Positions 20,046 to 31,867 of a stretch of DNA of 64,000 bases are shown piece by piece. How positions within the stretch are numbered: position 1 is the first letter of the stretch; each line of letters opens with the position of its first letter. The position numbers were made by a program, and so were the translations under genes. Under the pieces are notes generated by a model. That model saw nothing but the letters and a program-made list of their open reading frames with translations. It ran no database searches and was not told the DNA's origin. Source of the stretch: Bryopsis sp. KO-2023 (lineage: Eukaryota; Chlorophyta; Ulvophyceae; Bryopsidales; Bryopsidaceae); the NCBI GenBank assembly GCA_030272585.1, contig BSYQ01000007.1, positions 5,460,001 through 5,524,000 of the forward strand, read 5' to 3'.

Positions 20046-21061
20046 ATGAGGAGAGCATCAGAAAAGGGTTGTTTTGGTGGTTTTTCGTATGAGTTGGTCG
20101 ATTCGTGTGCGAGTGGCACGGAGAAAAAAGAAGTAAAAATTATTTGGGAAATGAATCAAACCACCGGCATTAGCGATGTCAATGAGGTAGTTAGCTACCC
20201 CATCGACGATCGAAATGCCGAAATTCCCATGGTGGGCGAATCCTGATCGGTTGACGAGACCCCCCCGGGATCAACCGGGGGACGACCTTGGTTGCACCAT
20301 CGTTGCCATCATGGGTGCCAAGTGTCGTGCCAGAGTGGGGGCCACCCACTCTGGCGGATCAACGTCATGATCGAAAATATGTTTTGACCCGATTAGTGCC
20401 CGGTTAGTTGATTTTTAATTTCTCTCTCCTTTACATTTCAGTTTTCGTCGAGCGCGTTTTTTTCCCTCATGATATGACTTAGAAACTCATCCTTTTTTTT
20501 TGGTATGTACATACAGCGGTGCGCACGCCCTGGACGCACGGGAGTCAGCCACGGCCAAGACGCGGAAACTGCCAAAGGTGTGGCCCAAATTCGCCTGAGT
20601 TCGAAATATTTTTGAATGACAAATCATTTGTTTGTAGATACGGACTTGTGTAATAAAGTTCGAAATATTCCGAGCACCCAAAGGAAAAGAATGTGTCAAA
20701 GGGTTGATTTTGAAATGGAGGCCTCGAGCGCGACCCCTTTCAACACACGAAGGTGCAGCGGCTGGAACGCGCGTTTTTTCCGTTAAATTTCGGCCCTATA
20801 AGTGGGTGGTTTCGAGTTATTGCACACATGGAGGAAGGAAGCCGCCCCCCAAAAAATCCCCCCAACAAAGAGTCGGGTGGGTGAGAGTGTGAGGAGCCGT
20901 TGTGTGGGGGACAGGAAAACGCTCGCTTTCCTGTTCTGGAGAAGCTCGCTCGAGTTCTCACGGTTTGGGTATGCAACCAAACGTCTGTGGTATATATTTG
21001 GGAGACGCCAACATGCGTCCCCCAAATATCAAGATAGAAAGCTCCCACTATGGGAAAACAC
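20046..21061. other. Hairpin-rich intergenic stretch, no gene
   Basis: Several strong inverted repeats lie here: a perfect 11-bp stem with a 5-nt loop at 20329-20355, a GGTTGA/TCAACC pair around 20250-20275, and a 15-bp stem with one mismatch at 20994-21029. Long antisense reading frames across 20740-21372 run through these repeats and the copy C element and show no protein family. Confidence 0.5.
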
Positions 21062-21298
21062 CATCTGTGCGATGCACAGAATTCTATGCGATGCAAGCGC
21101 AATTTCAGATCAAACGCGGAAGTATGGTTCGTCGCGTAGAAAATGGCTGTGGAACAATCGGAAAAAACTGGGTTCGACTCCCAGACGTTCCTCTCAACTT
21201 TTTGTCCCTCTCTGAGACACTCGCCATGAGAGTCGTCGGCGCTGCTCTTGGATGAAAAAGTCGACATTGCACAGAAAGCGATTAACATCTGTGCGATG
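21062..21298 (+). repeat. tRNA-like hairpin repeat, copy C, flanked by 13-bp direct repeats
   Basis: Plus-strand orientation. The T-arm CTGGG-TTCGACT-CCCAG lies inside a GGAAC/GTTCC stem (21151-21191). A CGCC/GGCG hairpin with the shared loop sequence GAGTCGTC lies at 21222-21241. The element is bounded by CATCTGTGCGATG at 21062-21074 and again at 21286-21298. These flanks resemble the CTGTGCGGGG ends of copy A with changes. Outside the two hairpins similarity to A and B is low, so this is the oldest or a distinct subfamily. Confidence 0.62.
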
Positions 21299-22501
21299 TA
21301 ACTCAATTTTTCGTGCACCTTTCCGAGTTTTTTCACGGGATTTACTTGGGGTGTGGTAAATACTTGTCGCATTCAAAACTTCGCGATTCGCTGCGGGGAA
21401 ACAACGCTGCTAGTGCCGTGGATGGGAGTTTCCGCTGGTCTTCTTTTGCGGCGCTTGCACTTCATCGCACCCCCTCTGCCAGGTTTCCATTGGCGGTGCG
21501 GAGCAAGAGTATTGTTTGACGGCTGTGAGGTTTTGAGTGTGCGTATTTTATCGTTTTCTTTTTTTTTTCCTTTGCAACTTCTTTTCAATGCGCTGATAGC
21601 CGGTCACACGGAGTCCAAAACTCTCAAAATAGAGAAGCATTTGCCTTGGGCCAGAGCTACTCGGGAAAGGGAGATCGCCTACGAACATCACAAATACGAC
21701 CTCACCCAAGCCGGCCAACCTCACCCAAGCCGGCCAGCGTTTGAAAAATGCAAAGGACCACCGGAAAGTTCAACGAGAAAAGTTCGAGGTGCGACATCCC
21801 CTCCAATCACGAACAAATAAATGAGGATCCATAGCCTATCAAAAAAGCCATAACAGTGAATACCATTGCTTTGAGAGATTTTGATTGTGAATCTGAGAGA
21901 CATTTTCCAGCCAAAATAGAGGCGTTATTACACCGGTCCGTATCTACAAACACTGATTGTCATTCAAAAAGAAAAAACAAAATCGCCCCCTCTCATAAGA
22001 AATCGAATCACTAAAAATCGACGACCGTTCAAGCAAAGCAGAAGCTAGCGAACGGTGCAAAGAAAGAGAAAGCTGTTGCCAGGCCCTTTGCACAACTGTT
22101 TTCTCATTTTTGATGCTTGTCGGGATTGTTTGATATTTGACTTTTATTTGAAACCAGGCAATTTCAGACAAGGGGGTTGTACAATTTGTCATGTAAGAAG
22201 ATTAATTCAACAGGGGTATGTATGATTTCTGACCCAGTTTTGGCACGACAGGTCAAATTCTCCAGACACCTGAATTAATTCAAAGGGAGGGGGGGTAAAA
22301 CAGTTGATCCTCCATCTCAGTCAAAACCTATTGATTTGCTGCAGGCAGTGTGATTGATAATCCACCAAAACACAGCCAGACTCTAATTTGCAGGGCAACA
22401 TACTCATCGTTCTTTGCCAAATTGCTCCCCTGCCCTCAGCCCCATTCTCTACGAAATCCACAAGTACCGCTGTTCCCTTGATATTAGGAATTAGGAATTA
22501 G
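21299..22501. other. No gene seen
   Basis: A short direct repeat, CCTCACCCAAGCCGGCCA, occurs twice in tandem near 21700-21740. The rest is mixed AT-rich sequence without supportable exons. Confidence 0.45.
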
Positions 22502-23350
22502 GCTGATTCCACATTCTTCTCTAGAGCACTGATCCTTACGAATTGCACACTCTCGTACAGCAACCTGACTGGGGACTTGCAGTGTGGCCAGACTGAGGCC
22601 CCCACCCCCATCTCCACTGATGTACTGTTCAAAAATTTGTTGTTCTTTATCTTTCCCGCACAATCAATCGGTGCACCTCCCCCCTCCCCCATGCTCCCTT
22701 GCTGTATTCGGGTCTACCAATACTCCATCCAATAAAGTATTATCTCTTGGCTCTCCAAGCGGACCCAAGATTTTGAGTGCTGAAGTCTGCAAATTCTCAG
22801 GTCAAGGTTGGGAGGGAGCATTTCTGCATTCACGACCCCTCCAAACCTTGCCGCAGAATTTCCAGTGAACACCATGTCCACCGTGCGAAGAACTCCAATG
22901 TTCAACTCCACATCCAAGCCACCCCCATGTCAGTCTGGGAAACGTTACCCACAAAAGTGGCATTCTCCAGATCCAGAAAACCCACCACATGCATTCCACC
23001 CCCATTCGTCCTGGCTACGTTTTGATGGAACTATAAATTCCGGCCTGTCACTTCAGAAAAATCTGCGTGGAGCCCAGCACCTCGTTCCCCAACATAGTCC
23101 ATAAAGATTGCATCCACCACCTTGATGATTGAGTTTACAGCGTTCAGGGCTGACCTCCTCAGTGCAGTGTTATTCACAAAACGAAGTTTCCTTAGCTCCA
23201 AACGCAGAAGTGTTCAATGCTCTTCCCTTAAATGGGTCAATCTCCATCATGACACTTGCGGATTCACTAAAGGGATTGTTTGTGACTGTTACTACGATTT
23301 GTTACAGCTGACCCATTATACGAACAAATATATACATATATCACATCCTT
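22502..23350 (-). pseudogene. Decayed beta-helix (Pmp/pectin-lyase-like repeat) protein gene
   Basis: On the minus strand, fragments carry repeated F-x-N-N-x-A and GG-x-x motifs: LRFVNNTALRRS, GAGLHADFS, NGGGMHVVGFLDLENATF, VGNVSQTD, MVFTGNSAARFGGVVNAE, and KIKNNKFLNSTS. This is the pattern of right-handed beta-helix repeats (polymorphic membrane protein or adhesin-like). A TAG interrupts the frame at 23031-23033, and the frame shifts near 22920 and again near 22600. The piece around 23390-23540 (GIGANDGLLHFKFGFE) may be part of the same gene. Which protein this was cannot be said. Confidence 0.55.
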
Positions 23351-23559
23351 GACAAAAATAATTTGATCTCCTTCAGCAATCTTCTGTCTCCAAGATGGGC
23401 AACGTGAAACGGAAGGTTTTGTGCTCATCCAGACGACCATCAGCCATCATGTTTTCAAAACCAAACTTGAAGTGCAATAATCCATCATTAGCTCCTATAC
23501 CTAGCATGACCAATACGACAGAAACACACTAAATGGATCCATAATATCCCAAATGCTAC

Positions 23560-24022
23560 ACAAAATCCAATCCTTGTTTTCATGGGTTTGGGCCCGATGT
23601 TGTTTTAGGCTTTTTGACATCCTTTTGATGCAAAAGAGGCGGGGGGGGGGGGGGCAGGTGCGTTATGTTGAGCAGATTATATAATGCACAGTGATATAAG
23701 AATAAGTTCAGCCGTAACTATCCGCCTTTTGCAGATTATGCTACACACTCCTCCACCATAATAAGTCATCACATTAAGAGAAGTCGTCAGATTAAGAGGG
23801 GTGGGGGGTCGCTGTTCAGCAAAAACAACACGCCCCTTGAGCATGTCATTGGTTTCTTTGGAAAAAAAAACGAGGCAAAAAATAATGTTCGTGATCCAAT
23901 CCCGGTCAGCATATTTTTTTGACGGTGATTTTTTTGACCTTAAAATAAAATAAAATTTGAATTGTTACAGATCAAGCGACCCTATCCCATTTCCAAAATA
24001 AACTTCTCTATATTAGGAAAAT
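23560..24022. other. No gene seen
   Basis: Contains a long G tract (about 23640-23655) and AT-rich sequence. It may hold the 3' end of the small minus-strand gene at 24023-24994. Confidence 0.4.
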
Positions 24023-24994
24023 ATTACTTACCGCACAGCACCTGCATGGGGTGCGGCACTAAGCCAGCGGTAACGCCCCTTGCAAGTTGCTTCTGGCTAA
24101 TATCCTTGGTATTTAAAAAAAAAAGCCAACACCATATTGCATTTACACTTAGCAAAAAAAGAAAGTGATGTCGGGAAAGATAGAGCAAAAAAATAGCAAA
24201 AAAATAAATAAACAATGGATAAAAGCGGAAAAATAGCGTTGATCTTGACAGGTCTCACCACAGATTGCGCTTTGCCTTTTTCAATAGCATTGTCAAGCCG
24301 CTGCTCAGGTGTCATTCCACTGCGAGTTCATCCCATGTAAATTCATGAGATTGATACACTGACCGATGAAAAAAATTTATAAATTCTCGAATCAAATTAT
24401 AGAGATGGGGGGCCCACACAGCAAAAAAAAAATTGCTCACAAATCTTCTTATGTTTCGGTATGCGCACACCAATTTACTGAAAATTTGGCTATTTGATCT
24501 TGTTGTGACTCTTTTGTTGCCCCAATTTGTACCAAAGAATCAGAATGCAAACCCAACTTCAATGATACAAATTATCACAAGGTTTGGAACATAAAATTGA
24601 TTTATCTCTGTTGGTTGTGAGTTTTGTGGGGTCGTTGCTTGCTTGGCCTTTTCGTGGCCCAAAAAGACTGCCAGGAATTTTGTTTTTTGGGGGGGGCACA
24701 ATAGGCCACAAAAAGACACACTGGTGCACCCCCCAAAAGAATTACACAATTGAACAACTTCTGATCGTCATGATCAGTTTACTCACCCCGTTGAAGGGTC
24801 CGCAGCTTCCGCTTTATCTGAGATCGAGAAAAGGAACGAACACAACACAAATGAAAAATGACCACAAAATCTTTGACACAAGAGGCCAAAATCGCTTAAA
24901 ACACCCTGCAATTACGGAGATTTTTTTTGGCTGGTTTTCACTTACTTTGACCAATAATCGACGGCGGAAGTGCAGGATATAGATATTTGGACAT
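24023..24994 (-). CDS. Unidentified protein; at least four short exons, one of 31 nt
   Basis: I do not recognise the product. Four minus-strand exons join in phase at GT-AG sites: 24946-24994 (MSKYLYPALPPSIIGQ), 24787-24817 (KAEAADPSTG), 24259-24319 (MTPEQRLDNAIEKGKAQSV) and a piece from 24092 down to about 24032 (KQLARGVTAGLVPHPMQVLC). The last splice end and any later exons are uncertain. Support is only phase consistency across three introns and a normal start. It lies 190 bp downstream of the HUS1 stop, in the same direction. Confidence 0.35.
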
Positions 24995-25184
24995 TTTTTC
25001 TTTTTTTTTTCCCTTTGTTGTGATTCAAAAAACCCAGAAAAAACAGAACTAATTTATAAGCGAAGTGTATCCAAGTTGACTAATTCACCCTTGGAAAAAA
25101 CGCGGCGTCTTTTTTTGTCGATGTTGAAATTTTGGCCCCAACGGGGGTTCAAACACCGTAAACAAGACTTGCATATTTTTTTTT

Positions 25185-26593
25185 CTAACCTTCCGGAAAC
25201 ACCTTCAGTTTTCGAAATTCAGCCCCCACAAACACCCCAATCCCAGTAACTTGCAGATGAAGGTCGCCGCTTGGCATGGTGGTCAGTCTCAGAGAATCGC
25301 CGATGTTTTTCAATTTCTCAGTCAGCTGCGACACACGCAGGATCAAGGAGTGGATGTCCAAATGATAATCGCACTGGGAGGTAAACTCCACTTTCTCTAA
25401 AATCCTGCCCACATCTGCTGGAGCAAATGGAGCGCTGATCGGAAGCTGGTGCTTCAACTTCAGGTCTGTCCCCTGAACGAGCGGTGCAAATACTCCATTT
25501 CAAAGCCAGCACATTTTTTAGATCACAATTTTATCAGTTCGTACAATTTCAATCACTGTTGAATTGAAAAGATGACCTGAACCGAAGAGCATCAGCAATA
25601 TGTTCAGCAATCTTCCCCACTTTGATTAAACAAAAAACAACAAGAAAATTTGTTGTGTCACTACTGATATGCCTTTTTTTTTTTACCTTGGCTATGATTG
25701 TGAGAAAAGGATGGGGTTGAGTTGCTCCAGCTCCGACGTCGACCATTCGGTTCACTAGTTTTACTTCCACGGACGCCACATTGTCGCCTCCAGCATTTCT
25801 GATCACATTTTTCAACAGAGGAAGGTCGAAAGCAAAAGCTATGGTGTCGTTATTCTTGCTGTTCAGCATGTATGAATCGGGCTCGAAAAGCATATCCTGT
25901 GTTGGGGAAAAACAAGCAAAAAAACACAAAAAACCAATTTGGGGCAGCAGCACTTCGACAAACAGAGGCTTTCGGAGCAGGAGCACCGTCAAAAAATTCA
26001 AAAAAAATTGCTTCCATAAATTGATTACTCATCGCTGCAGGGTGAGGATGGGGGTCTCGTCATGGAGGGTTGCAGGGAAAGGCTTTTTTTCAGTATACTG
26101 CACAAATCCAAATTTGGAATTTCAGTACTTTTCCTTTAGGGGAGTCCATCAATTTCGCCTCCAGGAGTGTGAGAACCTCACACTATTTCAGCCAGCAACT
26201 GAAAAAAAAAAGCTTTGGGATCAAACATCCATCGCTTCACTAGTTCTTTGTTTTTTTGAAACTTTCCATTCATTTTTTCTAAATCCTGCATTCTGCGATG
26301 TTACCACTGGAAGCCGCCAAACCACTTGGGCTCCATCTGTGTTTACAGGATCTTGAACAAAGGCAACAAGTGAGGGCATCAAAACCAACTGACAAGCTTT
26401 TCCAAATTTTTCCAGGGCCGGCAGGACCTCTGTTGCACAAACATAGAAAAAATTTCTGTTCATCAAAATCTGTTTCAGATGTGCTGTCGATTGAAAGAAA
26501 AAACCTTTTTTCCACTTCACTGATCCAAGATGCGTGCATACCAGTGTTTAAAACAGCCACGCCGTCCAGGGAAAGCTGAGCGCGGAAACGCAT
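25185..26593 (-). CDS. HUS1: HUS1, subunit of the 9-1-1 DNA damage checkpoint clamp
   Basis: Four exons join in phase (26542-26593, 26305-26429, 25687-25896, 25185-25472), giving 224 residues. The start MRFRAQLSLDGVAVL resembles the HUS1 N-terminus. ALEKFGKACQLVLMPS, the NTDG segment, NDTIAFAFDLPLLKNVIRNA, VEVKLVNRM, HPFLTI and the C-terminal GDLHLQVTGIGVFVGAEF then KLKVF follow the plant and animal HUS1 order. In other eukaryotes HUS1 forms a ring with RAD9 and RAD1 that is loaded at damaged DNA in the nucleus. The product is somewhat shorter than the human protein (about 280). Start codon: the first Met gives the conserved M-x-F-x-A beginning. It is head-to-head with the gene at 26830. Confidence 0.88.
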
Positions 26594-26829
26594 CGACGCC
26601 TATATGAAGATCCAATCCTCTTGCGTCTTTATTGTCTCACCCAGCCCAGCGCACGTTCAAAACCGTTTTTGCTCCCAATCGTGTCAGTCCCTTTGAACAC
26701 AAGTAACGCCCTTCAACAAAATCAAATAAAACTCACCATTGTGGGAAAAATTCCATGGCATGCGTTATGCATGCGCATGGTTGGTTTGATGTGGGCTGAT
26801 ACTCATGAGATCTCGGGGGGTGACCTGAT
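26594..26829. promoter_or_regulatory. Short divergent promoter region, HUS1 / DUF2064
   Basis: Only 236 bp separate the two start codons, so both promoters must lie here. A palindromic-looking run with repeated CATGC units (about 26758-26780) is the only motif I notice. Confidence 0.55.
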
Positions 26830-29156
26830 ATGGATTCCGACTGCGATCGAGCTCTGGTGGTTTTCGCGAGACTGCCTGTTCCTGGGAAAGTGAAAACGCG
26901 ATTGGCGGCCAGCGTTGGAAACGAATCGGCATGTGCATTCTACAAAGAGTGCGCGGAGCACGTGATCCGATCGGCTTCCAGGTTCGCTGAAACCCATGTA
27001 TTCAAATGTTCAAGCTGGGATTTTGAAACAAGAAAAGAGAATTGCCTTTACAGCAGAATTGATTCCCCTTTTTTAAAAGTCGATGGCAGTTTTGACTGTT
27101 TTTACTCCCTCTATGATGTGACAGCAGAGAGCCAAAGGAAAGGATCAATGTAAGCCTAGCAGAAGCCAATTTCTTGATATTTTTTGAGCTGAAATCAATT
27201 GTCTGTGTGGATGCTCAGCACTCCAGCCACCAAGCTTCACTTGTTCTATTCCGATGAGGAGGAGCATGATTCGGTCGTTCAGTGGCTGTTTAGCATGGGA
27301 CTCCAGGTCAGTCATGGAAACAAGAAAACAGCGGTCACACTTTCATTCGAATTACGAGGCTGTTTAAAATTGCACATTCTCTCATGAACAGTTTACAATT
27401 CTTTTGCACTCCACATTTCAATCCTACAACCGTCCAAAAAAAGATGAAAGTGAAAAAGCATTTTCAGCTCCACTCACCCCCCCCCCCCCGGCTTTGCGTC
27501 AACTGGCCGCTGGAAATATATCAAAAAATAAATTAAAAAAACAAATTAAATTAAATTAAATTAACGTCACCACAAGCAGCAGAATTTATAAAAACAGCAT
27601 TTTTGTGAAGGGCTGCACCCATTTTATTGCTACGGATTGTACAAAAATGTTTTTGTGGAGCAGCCCATGCTGAATTCCGAATGTCCAGTGCAATAGGATT
27701 TCGGTGTTCATCATCAAGTCCAAGATAAGGATTTGGGCGTTCGAATTTTCTCAGCATTGCACCAAGTTCTGGAGGGTGGCGCAAAAAAGGCAATCATTAT
27801 CGGAACAGATATTCCAGACATTTCGACAGACATCATTTCGAGGGCATATGATGGGCTAGATGATCATCAGGTATGGATGTTTTCGGTTCTGTTGAATTTT
27901 TTTCCCCCTGCAAATATTGCACCTGGAGTTGTTGCTTCAGCATTCTTTTCAGGGGAAAAAATTCTCGACCAACACACGTTCACTCGATTACTCAGAAAAA
28001 AGTGTTTTTTTTTCTGTTTTACTTTTCTTTTTTTAAATTTTGAATCAGTGTTTAGGTCTGTTGAATATGTTATGTACGTTGATTATGAAAGTGGTGTCAC
28101 AGTGTAATTCCACAGGAAAGGCAATTGTAATTTACCCAGATGCACACGGTGTGTGTTCGATTCCAGGCAGTCATAGGTCCTTCTAAGGATGGAGGGTATT
28201 ATTTGCTGGGACTCACAAAGACAGACGAGAATCTCTTCCAGGTAATCCATGTCTGACCTGGAACAGTGCTTAACTCTCAAAATTTAAAAGGAATTCTCCA
28301 CTGGTTCAGGGAGTTTTCTGGTTGCACTGAAATTTTATTTTTGTTTTGTTCTGAGAGTTTCGCATGGTTGATTGTAAACTCTGTTGCATATCGAATACCT
28401 CCAATTTATTTTTTACCTCCCGCCTTTTTCAGGATATCCTCTTGATGCTGGGTTTCTGTTTGTTCGAAATGGTGGTGACTATACCCCTTTCGACGTATCA
28501 TTTCGACCTTTCCGTCTTATTTTTTTGTTAATGGACTTCTTGCTTGGTGCTCTTTTATGTGGGGATGAGTGCAGTTGAATTCACATGGTTCCTTGAGTTG
28601 CATATCACGGGGATATGATACATTTTTCATTAGCTAATGCATGAAAATTATGCAAGTTCTTTTGGGTTTTTTTTCTGCATTTTTCTTATCTCGATATCGA
28701 TCATCAGGGTATCGAATGGAGCACTTCGACGGTGTTTTCTTCCCAACTTGAAAACATTGAGCAACTCGGAATGTCGGCCACACTTCCACACTTTTTGCCG
28801 AATCTGCAAGACATCGACACGATTGAGGTGGGTGGGTGCATCTGCAGTATCTTTGTTTTCTTATATTTTTTTTTGAAATATGTTTTTGAAGTGGTCTGGA
28901 ATGCGTCACCATCCCAATAAACATAGAAGGAAAAAAAAAGTGAGGGGGGGGCCATTTCGATATCTGCACCTCTCGACAAACGCTAATACTACTGACGATG
29001 GAACTAAACTGCAAAAGAAATGTAGTGGAGCGATGAAAAATTTCCACACTCTTTTTTTTGCATGTGCAGGATTTGAAATCATGGGTTGACACATGTGGGG
29101 AAGACCACCCGGTTTTGACAGTGTCTCGAAGAATCCTTTCATTTCAAAAATCATGA
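26830..29156 (+). CDS. DUF2064 (TIGR04282-type) nucleotidyl/glycosyl transferase-like protein
   Basis: Six exons join in phase (26830-26981, 27219-27306, 27697-27870, 28167-28241, 28708-28827, 29070-29156), giving 231 residues. The N-terminal VVFARLPVPGKVKTRLA is the family's nucleotide-sugar binding start. DLGVRIFSAL, AIIIGTDIPDIS (Asp118) and the GPSKDGGYYLLGL segment (139-154) follow, with a FSSQLENIEQLG region and a short C-terminus. The fold is GT-A like. In bacteria relatives sit in radical-SAM or glycolipid clusters, and the substrate is not known. The exon 3 acceptor (AG at 27695-27696) was chosen because it keeps phase with exon 2. Confidence 0.87.
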
Positions 29157-31867
29157 AGTCAGGTGGTGCTCAAAGATGTAGGGGAATTTTGGGGGGGAGG
29201 TGGTTCGGATTTGCCACTTCTTGAAAAAAGAAATACTGGAGAAGAAAAAAAGTTTGGTGATTGTATTTCAAGAATGGGCAAATTCATCCAAAAATCTACC
29301 CTGTCTGTCTCTCCTGCAGCACAGAATTACCACTAATTGGTCAGCAGGGATTCATGTTTTTTTACTTCTTGGTTTTTTTAGGAAGAGGGGGTGGGGGAAG
29401 GGGGGTTTCCACCAAAGAGGTCGATTGTGTGTTTGCCCTGTGTCGAATCTGATGCAAAGCGGTCCTGTTATTTTCTTCTGCTTGTGCACACATGGAACCA
29501 ATTTTTGTTGTAAATAGTGTGCAAAAAAAAACAGCTATCTCTATCTATCTCCGCCCTTCGGTGTGGAGTGACTGATACAATGATTGATATATTGAGAAAT
29601 ACGCCCACTTTGTCGATGGTTGGGTTCAGCAAGGTGGTTCGCATTCTTAGTCAGAGGGTGCGTTCCAAAGATGACCTACCAAAACGAAATTCAGAGCAAA
29701 ACGACGCACCAAAATGAAACCAAGGGTTTATTTGATAAGATCAAGACAACTCCCAGAGTACACTACCAAGACAAATGAATTCAATGTTGCAATTCAACCA
29801 CATACAGCACTCACAAATTCCACATTTCACCAATTTGACGAATTTTGACAGCATGACACTGCACAAGAGACAACTTTCGAACAGAATTACGACTCGCACG
29901 AACAGACTTTGCATCAGCTGAGATGGCGATCCTAAAATCAAATCTGTCGGATGCAACAGACAAGCTGCTGTAACATGTTCATGGAAATTTTAAAGTAAAG
30001 CATGTCCTGGGAACAAGTATCCATCCGTTGAAAAAGTGTTGTGGACCCTCAATGCTATTCTATGCAGGATTCTTTCAAAAACAAGCCTCCAATTCCTTTT
30101 ATTCTTTTTCTTTTCATTCAGGAAAAAGAAACACACACATGCACACCACAAACAGGGCGTTGATTGCCCATGCTAGATTTTTTTCTTTTTCTATATGCTA
30201 CTTGTTCAATTTCATCAGGAGTGACAGAGAGAATTCATTACAAATCAGCCTCATCTCATGAATATCATTTCTTTTTCTTCATACCCACAATCTGACCTTT
30301 TTTTTCTTTTTTTTCCACATTTTTTCCATATTTTTTTTTTACTTTTCCCCAAACTGTTTGATGATGCCCAAGGCTCATAATGTTTCATCTATATATAAAT
30401 ATCATAGATGTTTCATATTCCCAAGACGCTTTTTCAAAGCACCAAAGCAGAAGGGAAAAAACAACAACAAGAGACAATATCCCTGAACCCGCCACCCCCC
30501 CCCAAAAAAGCTATCATTCAGATGCATCTTCAGCATCCTTCATAATAAAAATATATGTAAAACTACCATGGATATCGTGTCATTGGGCCTTGTTGATATC
30601 GCCCTTCCCTTGTGTTTTTTTTTTTTTCCTTCTCTTTTTTGTTTTTGGCTAGTCCAACTTTAAGATCATGCTTCACAGTTCAGTTTATGCAGAGCATCAA
30701 GTATCTCTCACACTTTTTTCTCACTCTCACTCTCTCTCTTTTTTTCCTTAAATAAACCGGGTCAGTCAACGAATCCAGACGCTCAGAATCGGAATTCTCC
30801 CCAGTTGAACCCAATGAATTCCAGCTAAACTCTCCACAGTCGAGTTTTTTTTCTCTTCTCAAACGAACTCATAAACAACACTGACCGATGCTAAAAATTA
30901 ACCGAAAGAAAAAAACCAACACCAGCCAATTAAATGTCTCATTCACCCAGTTTCCCCAAGCCATAAAAATTCAGCAGCAAAAATAAGTCACAATTACAAA
31001 AAAAATAAAATAAGAGAACCGAGGCTGAAGAAACGGGCATTGATGGAGAAAACAAAAAAAACAAAAATGGTGTTCTTTCTTTCTTTCTTTCTTTTTTCTT
31101 TTTTTTTTCTTTTTTGCTCAATAATGTTCAGATCGCCATCCACACCCCTTTTTTCAAGAGAGGGTGCGTCTTACTTCCATCATGAGAGCCCAACGAACCG
31201 TCCCACTACACTATTTCCGACAGAAAATGCATATTTCGGTTCATTTTTTCTTCATTTTATCTCTCCACCTGTTTCTCTTTCCCCCCCCCCCCTTTTTTGA
31301 AAAGACAAAAGGCTTACTAATTCATCATCGCGTTCGAAATCATTAGACAAAATATGATGCATCACACTTTTTGTTCACACTTTTGTTTCTTTTTTTGCTT
31401 TAGCATCGTCGTAACCTTCCACAGACCAGATACCCCACCCCTAGTTCGGAAAACCCTATTTCCGAACCCCCTTCCCCAGTCTACCATAAAATTGCTTCAC
31501 TTATTGTACAAGTTGTCTTCCATCCGTTTTTTTTCTCTTTTCTCTTTTTTTTTCCTTTTTTTTTTTTTTGAATTCAGAGAAAAACGTCGAAACGATGTGT
31601 ATATCATGAAATGAATTCAAGCGAAAAACAATCATTCGAATCATAGGTCGTAAAACTCACAGTAGAAGCTGCTTTCTAAAAATAGATAGGACCCCCTCCA
31701 GCACATTGCAATGATATGCTTTTCAGGGGCACCTAAGAATCCAATCATAAGAATATCTGTGCTGGTGAGCGTTTCTCCTTTCCCCTCCAACCTCTTTTTC
31801 GTTGAAATTGCAACTGCAGCTTGAGGTTGGCACATTTCTCCTCGGCAGCACTCCACACTGACTACCC
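29157..31867. other. Gene-free, pyrimidine-rich on the plus strand
   Basis: No exon can be supported. From about 30280 to 31640 the plus strand is dominated by C and T tracts. Seen from the minus-strand ACHT gene, this is a purine-rich 3' flank. The DUF2064 3' end lies at the left side. Confidence 0.5.

Noticed and set aside
20245-20275. A hammerhead-type ribozyme core near CTGATCGGTTGACGA
   Set aside because: The invariant CTGANGA and GAAA positions do not line up with the stems.
20740-21372. A 210-residue antisense reading frame
   Set aside because: It runs through hairpins and repeat copy C, changes character along its length and matches no family. It looks like an accident of GC-rich repeat sequence.
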